Source of the DNA: Gammaproteobacteria bacterium
GTDB taxonomy: Bacteria > Pseudomonadota > Gammaproteobacteria > Arenicellales > Arenicellaceae
NCBI GenBank assembly: GCA_030426005.1
Contig: JAUHZM010000239.1
Span: forward strand, 1-5,002
DNA length: 5,002 nucleotides
Direction of reading: 5' to 3'
Both the position numbers and the translations under genes were made by a program. Positions 1 to 5,002 of the stretch are shown here, piece by piece; the first letter of the stretch is position 1; each line of letters begins with the position of its first letter. The notes under the pieces were generated by a model. That model was not told where the DNA came from. It did no database searches and saw nothing but the letters and a program-made list of their open reading frames with translations.

Positions 1-1022
1 CAGTTATCGATATCGGTTGACTGCCAAATCGCCAAGATCGATTTCAGACTCGCCACCAGCGCCATAGGTTGATCCAGCATAAGGTGGTGATAAGCATGTG
101 GAATATCCACAATCGGAAACGGCGCGACATTGAGTTCGCTCACCAACTCTCGCAGGTAGTTTGCAGAATCGTCGTTGAACAACATACTCTCACGCCCGTA
201 AACAACAGCTTTGCGTCCAGGTGCCGTCACGATCCGATTACCGGTTTCCGCCCAGCGCTTTTCGAATCCGGTTTCACGCCGGAACACACTGGGATCGAAC
301 TTCCACGACCAACCACCATCGACCTTACGCAAGGAATGGTAAGCCATAAAATCGAACAACTCGGCGTGCCCAACCGGCTGTGGTGGCGCCAATACAAATC
401 GCGCCTTTGCCTCCTCGTAACTTGCGTATACTTTATTTGGTTTATTGGCTTGCTGATTCCCAGGTGGACGAAACCGTTCTGCGTTGGCGGCTAACACTTC
501 AGGCCGCATTACCATCAGATCGCAAATAATCAAACCAGCAAAGCGTTCTGCACATCGATGCATGGTTTCAATGCCAACCTGACCACCATAGGAGTGCGCC
601 ACTATGAAGGGCTTCTGATCATGCTCGAATAACCCTGTGCGCTCCGCCACACCGATCAATTCATCGACCCGTTGCTCGATTGGGTATTCCGCTCGTGTTC
701 CTGAATCCCCCATGCCGGACATGTCAAAGGCAACAACATGATAGTCCGTCAAATACGGGGCGATAAAGGCAAAGCAGCGCGCGTGCGCTAGAAAGCCGTG
801 ATTCATAATGATGCCGGGTTTACTGGTATCGCCCCAACGAAAGTAGTGAATTTGACAACCACTGAGTTGCACATAGCCTTCATCGCGTGGCACGTTCAGC
901 GCAGACTGCAGCCATGCTGAAGGTTCGGCCACCGCGGGCGCCAAGTCACTCAGCGCATTGGTAGAACTTGAAGGTTGATTGCCGACGTTAGCCGCAGGCT
1001 TATTAGAATCGTGTATAGACAT
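1..1022 (-). CDS. alpha/beta-hydrolase fold protein, C-terminus cut by the left window edge
   Basis: The minus strand is open from an ATG at 1022-1020 to the left edge: 340 codons with no stop, so the gene is 3'-partial. The start is fixed, because an in-frame TAG lies five codons upstream (1037-1035) with no other start codon between; a weak AGGTAG sits 8 bases before it. Residues 1-30 are rich in Asn, Ser, Ala and Pro and look disordered; there is no signal peptide, so the protein is probably cytoplasmic. Visible fold signatures are the oxyanion-hole HG (75-76), DMSGMGDSG (100-108), the nucleophile elbow AHSYGG with Ser144, and the catalytic-His region PHAYHHLMLDQP (308-319, His313 likely). 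The usual Asp after strand 7 appears replaced in GRES (276-279, Ser279); Asp168 in LIICD, after strand 6, is a plausible substitute acid. The family includes esterases, C-C bond hydrolases and dehalogenases; Ser144 argues against a dehalogenase. The substrate cannot be told. It is divergent from the molybdenum hydroxylase operon. Confidence 0.9.
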   Translation of the reverse strand, partial: MSIHDSNKPAANVGNQPSSSTNALSDLAPAVAEPSAWLQSALNVPRDEGYVQLSGCQIHYFRWGDTSKPGIIMNHGFLAHARCFAFIAPYLTDYHVVAFDMSGMGDSGTRAEYPIEQRVDELIGVAERTGLFEHDQKPFIVAHSYGGQVGIETMHRCAERFAGLIICDLMVMRPEVLAANAERFRPPGNQQANKPNKVYASYEEAKARFVLAPPQPVGHAELFDFMAYHSLRKVDGGWSWKFDPSVFRRETGFEKRWAETGNRIVTAPGRKAVVYGRESMLFNDDSANYLRELVSELNVAPFPIVDIPHAYHHLMLDQPMALVASLKSILAIWQSTDIDN

Positions 1023-1142
1023 TGAACGAGCTACCTAAATTTGCTGCACAAGGATACAAGCAATACACAGACATAGCGAGCACAAGATTTCTAGCCATAC
1101 AAATGTCCTATAACAGAGATTGTTTTTATCTAACACTGTGCA

Positions 1143-1152
1143 CTAAGCTTAG
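1143..1152. repeat. 10-bp perfect palindrome CTAAGCTTAG, possible operator
   Basis: CTAAGCTTAG reads the same on both strands. The symmetry does not extend beyond 10 bp. It lies about 100 bp before the small-subunit start and about 120 bp before the hydrolase start, a reasonable place for a regulator shared by two divergent promoters. A palindrome of this length can arise by chance, and no regulator gene is present in the window, so operator function is only a possibility. Confidence 0.25.
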
Positions 1153-1235
1153 GCAGTCTGAGGTTAATTTTGCGACGCTTGTCATCCCTGCTGCATCTTT
1201 GCCTTAGTCAAGCTCCCTCTAACCACGCCACCACT

Positions 1236-1240
1236 GGAGA
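1236..1240 (+). promoter_or_regulatory. ribosome binding site of the [2Fe-2S] subunit gene
   Basis: GGAGA ends 9 bases before the ATG at 1250. An in-frame TAA at 1220-1222 is followed by no other start codon before this ATG, so the site and start support each other. Confidence 0.7.
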
Positions 1241-1249
1241 TCTTTACCG

Positions 1250-1732
1250 ATGGTCAAACTCACCTTAAACGGTCAGGAGTTCACGCTCGACGCGGACCCT
1301 GCGATGCCCCTTCTGTACGCCATACGTGATCTCGCTCAGCTCACTGGCACCAAGTTTGGATGTGGAATGGGTTTATGCGGAGCCTGTACCGTGCACTTGG
1401 ACGGGCAACCGATCCGCGCCTGTGTAACGCCGGTCTCAGCCGCACTGGAAAAGCAGTTGACGACTATAGAAGGTCTTGCCACTGATGGTTCATTGCACCC
1501 AGTCCAGGCCGCTTGGCTTGAGCACAAAGTGCCGCAATGTGGTTATTGTCAGAGCGGCCAGATGATGAGCGCAGCGGCCCTGCTAGAAAATAACCCGAAC
1601 CCGAATGATGACGATATCAACACCGCAATGCAGGGCAATATATGTCGCTGTGGCACCTATCCACGCATTCGAACAGCCATCAAGGACGCCGGAAAAGCGA
1701 TGCGTGATACCAACAAGGCGGTGAAACCATGA
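1250..1732 (+). CDS. [2Fe-2S]-binding small subunit of an IorAB-type molybdenum hydroxylase
   Basis: This 160-residue protein is the electron-transfer subunit of a xanthine oxidase-family enzyme and should carry two [2Fe-2S] clusters between the molybdenum centre and the external acceptor. The N-terminal plant-ferredoxin-like domain (about 1-75) has the set Cys38, Cys43, Cys46 and Cys58 (pattern C-x4-C-x2-C-x11-C). The C-terminal helical domain (about 80-150) has CGYC (Cys97, Cys100) and CRC (Cys132, Cys134). All eight ligands are present and the length is normal for the family. It has no signal peptide. Its stop overlaps the start of the large-subunit gene by four bases (ATGA), indicating translational coupling and fixed subunit ratio. 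The sequence resembles IorA of isoquinoline 1-oxidoreductase and related aldehyde oxidase small subunits. The family call is firm; the substrate is not determinable from this subunit, so I give no gene symbol. Confidence 0.95.
   Translation: MVKLTLNGQEFTLDADPAMPLLYAIRDLAQLTGTKFGCGMGLCGACTVHLDGQPIRACVTPVSAALEKQLTTIEGLATDGSLHPVQAAWLEHKVPQCGYCQSGQMMSAAALLENNPNPNDDDINTAMQGNICRCGTYPRIRTAIKDAGKAMRDTNKAVKP
1729..1732 (+). other. ATGA stop-start overlap coupling the two oxidoreductase subunits
   Basis: The TGA of the small subunit (1730-1732) overlaps the ATG of the large subunit (1729-1731). This arrangement commonly gives translational coupling, which fits two subunits needed in equal amount. It also supports the chosen large-subunit start, which places the twin-arginine motif eight residues in. 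Confidence 0.9.
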
Positions 1733-4011
1733 GCCAGTTCAATAAACTCAGTCGTCGTGAATTCTTCAGCTTGACCGGACGCGCAGGCGGTGTCTTGATG
1801 CTCTCAGCGACGCCTGTCACTTCAATATTGGCTGCAAGCGCAGAGACTGCGACTGCAAAGGCACCTGATATCTCAAGCCATCAGCTCGGGGCATTCGTGA
1901 GCATCGACCAGTCTGGCAAGGTGGACATCATCTGCCATCGCGCTGAGATGGGACAAGGCATTCTTACCAGCGTCCCACAATTGATTGCTGATGAGATGGA
2001 AGCAAACTGGGATCACGTCAATGCGATTCTAGGCAAAGCTGATCCAGCGTACGGTAACCAAAGCACTGGCGGGTCGGCGTCAATCCGGCGCTTTATCACG
2101 CACATCCGGCAGATGGGCGCGGTGGCACGCGTCATGCTGGAACAAGCTGCAGCTACTCGTTGGCAAATCGATGTATCAAAGGTCAAAGCCGCTAACCACC
2201 AAATCGTCAATACCGCAAACGGTGCCACTCTAAGTTTTGGTGAACTCGCGTCCGACGCTGCAAAACAACCGTTGCCCAAGGCAGATGAACTCGCCTTAAA
2301 GCCTGTGGCTGACTTTAAAATTGTCGGCCGTGATGTGCCACTCCAAGGTTTAGAGAAAATTGTTACCGGTCAGGCAGAGTACGCGCAGGACGTACAGCTT
2401 CCGGGAATGTTGATTGCCAGTATCGAGCGGCCGCCGGTGGTTGGCGGCAGCATGAAAAACGTGGATGCCTCGGAAGCCAAAAAAGTCGCTGGTGTGGTGG
2501 ATGTAATCCAACTTAAGCCGCGCAGCATGCCGGTGACGGTAAAGCCCGTATCCGGGGTCGCGGTGTTAGCGACCAATACCTGGGCCGCGATCGAAGGCCG
2601 CAAACGGTTAAAAGTGACCTGGGAGGATGGTGCGAACGCCACGCACGATTCCGAAACCTATAAACAGGCCTTGGTCGAGAAGGTAAAAAATCAAGGTAAG
2701 GTAATTCGCACGGAGGGGGACGATCTCTATCAACATACATTTGATCCAGACCGGACCGTCGAAGCCTGCTACACCTTCCCCTATCACCACCATATGTCGA
2801 TGGAAACACCGGCAGCCACTGCAGTCATTAGTGATGACGGACACTGCACAGTGTGGAGCGGGACCCAAACACCACAATGGGGAAAAGGCCTAGTACTTGA
2901 GGAACTCGGACTTGATCCTGCAAAAGACGCCGACAAAGTCACACTGCACAACACACTGATGGGCGGCGCGTTTGGCCGTAAAGGGAAAAGCGACTTCACG
3001 CTGGAAGCCGTTGAACTTGCCAAAGCCACCGGAAAGCCTGTTAAGGTCATCTGGAGTCGCGAAGATGATGTAAAACATGGATTCTATCACTCCATTGCGG
3101 CGAATTATTTCAAGGCGGAACTCACGCCTGAAGGCGGCTGCAACCACTGGCTACAACGGGTCGCCTCACCACCAATTGCCTGGATATTTGATGATCAGGC
3201 GAAGCACCTGGATGCAACGTCATTGTCATTGGGTTTCGCAGACGTGCCCTTCGATATCCCGCATATGCTGTTCGAGAACCCCGGTGTGGACACCCATGTG
3301 CGGACCGGATGGCTGCGGGCAGTGGGAAACATCAATAATGCCTTCGGACTCGGCTGTTTTGTTGACGAGTTAGCCGACAAAGCCGGTATCAGCACACACC
3401 AAATGTGGCTCAAACTCTTAGGGGAAGATCGCCTTTTTAACCCGCGTTTAGAAGGTTTTGAAGACTACACGCATTACGGCAATGAGAGCGCCGACTACCT
3501 GTTAGATATCGCTCGCTTTAAAGCCGTGCTCAATGAAGTGGTCGACAAGAGTGGTGCAGATCAATCGTTGCCTGAGGGGCAAGGCTGGGGAATTAGCTTG
3601 GCAGCGAGCTTTAATTCCTATGCTGCCGCAGCCACTAAGGTCGAAGTCCGGGATGGCAAAGTCACGGTGTTGGAGATGCACACGGCCATCGATTGCGGCC
3701 TGGTGGTTACACCAGATCGCGTCATCTCGCAGATGGAAGGAGCGATGATCATGGCACTCTCCATGACGCTGGAAAGTGAGATTACAGTGAAAGAAGGAAA
3801 AATCGTGCAGAATAATTTCTACGATTATCCGGTGACACGAATCAACAAAACACCACCTTTGCACGTACATATCTTGCGATCTGACAAAGCACCTGGTGGC
3901 GTTGGCGAGCCAGGATTACCGCCAATCTGCCCGAGCATCGTCAACGCAATTTTTCATGCGTCCGGCACGCGTATTCGCGACCTACCCGTCAAGAAAACTT
4001 TGCAAGTTTAG
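1729..4011 (+). CDS. molybdopterin-binding large subunit, IorB-type, Tat-exported (aldehyde / N-heteroaromatic oxidoreductase)
   Basis: The 760-residue catalytic subunit should bind molybdopterin cytosine dinucleotide and hydroxylate an aldehyde or N-heterocycle using water. Residues 8-13 (SRREFF) are a twin-arginine motif, followed by a hydrophobic stretch and Ala/Ser-rich region to about 38, so the complex is probably exported folded. Next come a cofactor-binding part with EMGQG (73-77) and TGGSASIR (113-120), an aldehyde-oxidase hammerhead domain (about 207-305), then the main cofactor region with GGAFGRK (412-418), SREDD (443-447) and, near the end, GVGEPGLPP, where Glu727 is the expected catalytic base. 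Cofactor-binding motifs both before and after the hammerhead, and the length, fit IorB-type enzymes rather than cytoplasmic xanthine dehydrogenase. Apparent departures from the consensus I remember are METP at 358-361, YHS at 453-455 and GC at 542-543. AAGG lies 10 bases before the start. No FAD, cytochrome c or XdhC-like maturation gene is present here. Family firm; substrate unknown. Confidence 0.95.
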   Translation: MSQFNKLSRREFFSLTGRAGGVLMLSATPVTSILAASAETATAKAPDISSHQLGAFVSIDQSGKVDIICHRAEMGQGILTSVPQLIADEMEANWDHVNAILGKADPAYGNQSTGGSASIRRFITHIRQMGAVARVMLEQAAATRWQIDVSKVKAANHQIVNTANGATLSFGELASDAAKQPLPKADELALKPVADFKIVGRDVPLQGLEKIVTGQAEYAQDVQLPGMLIASIERPPVVGGSMKNVDASEAKKVAGVVDVIQLKPRSMPVTVKPVSGVAVLATNTWAAIEGRKRLKVTWEDGANATHDSETYKQALVEKVKNQGKVIRTEGDDLYQHTFDPDRTVEACYTFPYHHHMSMETPAATAVISDDGHCTVWSGTQTPQWGKGLVLEELGLDPAKDADKVTLHNTLMGGAFGRKGKSDFTLEAVELAKATGKPVKVIWSREDDVKHGFYHSIAANYFKAELTPEGGCNHWLQRVASPPIAWIFDDQAKHLDATSLSLGFADVPFDIPHMLFENPGVDTHVRTGWLRAVGNINNAFGLGCFVDELADKAGISTHQMWLKLLGEDRLFNPRLEGFEDYTHYGNESADYLLDIARFKAVLNEVVDKSGADQSLPEGQGWGISLAASFNSYAAAATKVEVRDGKVTVLEMHTAIDCGLVVTPDRVISQMEGAMIMALSMTLESEITVKEGKIVQNNFYDYPVTRINKTPPLHVHILRSDKAPGGVGEPGLPPICPSIVNAIFHASGTRIRDLPVKKTLQV

Positions 4012-4015
4012 TACA

Positions 4016-4057
4016 TTTGAGCTCACCGGATCGTATTCTCGACTCAGTGGGCTCAAA
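4016..4057 (+). terminator. hairpin in the convergent gap, candidate non-canonical terminator of the oxidoreductase operon
   Basis: TTTGAGCTCAC (4016-4026) pairs with GTGGGCTCAAA (4047-4057) to give an 11-bp stem with one T-G position (4023/4050). Inside it, TCG (4031-4033) and CGA (4040-4042) can pair to close a 6-base loop. It starts five bases after the large-subunit stop, where a terminator is expected. No T-tract follows on either strand (plus strand continues CAAAAAG), so it is not a textbook intrinsic terminator. The odd pair is a permitted G-U in plus-strand RNA but an A-C mismatch in minus-strand RNA, favouring the plus-strand transcript. It could instead protect the mRNA 3' end. Confidence 0.4.
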
Positions 4058-4077
4058 CAAAAAGACCATAAGCTAGA

Positions 4078-5002
4078 CTAAATCGGTGATCCCGGCGGCA
4101 TAGCAGGAACCGCCAGTGGTGGTCGTACAGACGCGGGGTCGGCGGCTTCAAGACGAGCTAGTTGATAGCGTGCAAATGCATTATTTTTACGTTTAAGAGC
4201 CGACTTTAAGTATTTGATTTCACTATCGATCACAGTCATCACGGCAGACTTAATGGCCACCGGCACATCCGCGCTGTGGACTAGATTCAAATAATTGGTG
4301 TACACCAGGTCCACCACCGATTCATGCACCTGCGCCTTCAAACCAGACGCAGACGGCACGACAACGCGCTGATGAATCTCGTGCCCAAGCTCGATAATGG
4401 ATGGTACCGCTGGATCATTCGCATGCTGCTGTTGTAATCGCACCAAGCGCTCTGGATGCAACAACATAGCGAGACTGTGTTGCGCACTCTTCGATGCCAG
4501 CGCCACAAAATCGAAACTAACGCCAGCGTTACCATGAACGGATTCGCGACTACGTGCGTACTCCGCCGCTTTGGGCACCATAAACGCTCGCACCGACTCT
4601 GGCAAAGTCAAAAACAATGGTGTTAATGACTCAAGGATCGTCTGCATGGCTTGCCGTTGCTGTACTGCCGGTACTGGCTTTAACATGGGCGCATCAACGG
4701 CACCAGGCTCGCCTTTACGCGCATAGTCGTAGTCCCATCCGCCGATCGCCTTAGAAGCCGCGGTTAGTTGGTAGCGGTGTGAATAGAATACCGGAACCAA
4801 AATTTCTTCCAAATCTGACCACGGCCGTCCCGCTTTTAGATTAGGTGTACCAAAGCGCGATAACGCCTGAGTACGCACTCGGTACATGCGGGCTAATTCC
4901 GCCACCGGATCGGCACCGTTGTCCCATAGACTGGCTTTCACGTGCGGGCTTCCGGGGCTGCGAGCGTCCTGATCGTTAATATAGATCAGGCCAAGACTGT
5001 CA
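4078..5002 (-). CDS. zinc-dependent metalloprotease of the DUF5117 type, C-terminal part only
   Basis: The minus-strand frame ends at TAG (4080-4078) and is open to the right edge, giving 307 residues of the C-terminus; the true start is beyond the window. A GTG at 4941 could be mistaken for a start, but the 20 codons before it are in frame and match the family, with INDQDAR leading into HVKASLWDNGADPVAEL (first complete codon counted as residue 1; WDNGADP at 26-32). Further family-like stretches are the LEEILVPVFYSHRYQL region, the IGGWDY segment, PVPAVQQRQAM and MLLHPERL. These match, from memory, the C-terminal helical region of large (about 800-900 residue) predicted secreted metalloproteases with DUF5117/DUF5118 N-terminal domains. 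The HExxH zinc site expected in such proteins is not in this part, so activity cannot be judged. The C-terminus is Pro/Ala-rich. It converges on the oxidoreductase operon with a 66-bp gap and shows no functional tie to it. Confidence 0.85.
   Translation of the reverse strand, partial: DSLGLIYINDQDARSPGSPHVKASLWDNGADPVAELARMYRVRTQALSRFGTPNLKAGRPWSDLEEILVPVFYSHRYQLTAASKAIGGWDYDYARKGEPGAVDAPMLKPVPAVQQRQAMQTILESLTPLFLTLPESVRAFMVPKAAEYARSRESVHGNAGVSFDFVALASKSAQHSLAMLLHPERLVRLQQQHANDPAVPSIIELGHEIHQRVVVPSASGLKAQVHESVVDLVYTNYLNLVHSADVPVAIKSAVMTVIDSEIKYLKSALKRKNNAFARYQLARLEAADPASVRPPLAVPAMPPGSPI

Larger units (their letters stand above)
1023..1249. promoter_or_regulatory. divergent intergenic spacer, presumed promoters for both flanking operons
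   Basis: This 227-bp gap lies between two divergently transcribed genes, so promoters for both directions should be inside it or overlap its ends. It is visibly more AT-rich than the flanking genes. I found no pair of -35 and -10 boxes with acceptable match and spacing on either strand; isolated -10-like strings such as TATAAC (plus strand, 1109-1114) and TATAGG (minus strand, 1112-1107) lack a convincing -35 partner. A perfect palindrome lies at 1143-1152. A 61-codon plus-strand frame across this region begins at a TTG and shows no recognisable protein features, so I do not call it a gene. The regulatory role is inferred from gene arrangement. Confidence 0.5.

Noticed and set aside
69..494. 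141-codon plus-strand open frame
   Set aside because: It is wholly antisense to the alpha/beta-hydrolase, whose frame has clear family motifs; the plus-strand product shows no recognisable features.
1108..1135. Possible minus-strand promoter using TATAGG as -10
   Set aside because: The hexamer 17 bases upstream is TGTTAG, which matches the -35 consensus at almost no position.
1022..1207. 61-codon plus-strand frame in the divergent spacer
   Set aside because: It begins at a TTG overlapping the hydrolase start, has no convincing ribosome binding site and no recognisable protein features; it lies where promoters are expected.
1179..1208. Possible plus-strand promoter using TTGTCA as -35
   Set aside because: The hexamers at 17-18 base spacing (CCTTAG, CTTAGT) are poor -10 boxes, so I do not call it.
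2513..2877. Overlapping minus-strand frames of 89-98 codons inside the large-subunit gene
   Set aside because: They are antisense to a well-conserved coding frame and their translations look like reverse-frame artefacts.
3502..3870. 122-codon minus-strand frame with many His and Cys residues
   Set aside because: It is antisense to the conserved C-terminal part of the molybdenum subunit; the residue bias follows from the codons on the other strand.
3896..4081. 61-codon plus-strand frame spanning the end of the large subunit and the convergent gap
   Set aside because: It overlaps the conserved GVGEPGLPP-containing end of the large subunit out of frame and runs through the hairpin; nothing supports it as a gene.
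1..5002. A novel defence, mobile or regulatory system
   Set aside because: No repeats, transposase, integrase, nuclease, toxin or array-like structure was seen; all four genes fall into known enzyme families.

Overview
The window carries four protein-coding genes and almost no free space. Moderate GC content, Gram-negative-style protein families (a Tat-exported molybdenum hydroxylase and a large DUF5117-type metalloprotease) and the overall codon look suggest a proteobacterium, most likely a gammaproteobacterium. This assignment is inference from family distribution; there is no rRNA or other marker gene here.

Layout. (1) From the left edge to 1022, minus strand, lies an alpha/beta-hydrolase whose C-terminal end is cut by the window edge. 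(2) A 227-bp divergent spacer (1023-1249) separates it from the next operon; it holds a ribosome binding site for each flanking gene and a 10-bp perfect palindrome, but no promoter I can defend. (3) 1250-1732 and 1729-4011, plus strand, form a two-gene, translationally overlapping operon. It encodes the [2Fe-2S] small subunit and the molybdopterin-binding large subunit of an IorAB-type (isoquinoline 1-oxidoreductase / periplasmic aldehyde oxidase-like) molybdenum hydroxylase. The large subunit has a twin-arginine signal peptide and the small subunit has none. (4) A short convergent gap (4012-4077) contains an 11-bp stem hairpin. (5) From 4078 to the right edge, minus strand, is the C-terminal part of a large zinc-dependent metalloprotease of the DUF5117 type, whose start and catalytic domain lie beyond the window.

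How the genes work together. The two oxidoreductase subunits should assemble into one heterodimer in the cytoplasm, be exported together by the Tat system, and hydroxylate or oxidise an aldehyde or N-heteroaromatic substrate in the periplasm. Electrons would pass from the molybdenum centre through the two iron-sulfur clusters to an acceptor not encoded here: there is no FAD subunit and no cytochrome c gene in the window. The divergent hydrolase could act in the same catabolic route, but only position suggests this. The metalloprotease looks unrelated.

I see no mobile element, CRISPR array, RNA gene or clearly novel system. The most interesting points are apparent departures from family consensus around the large-subunit active site, the missing electron-acceptor gene, the hydrolase's altered acid position, and the hairpin in the convergent gap.
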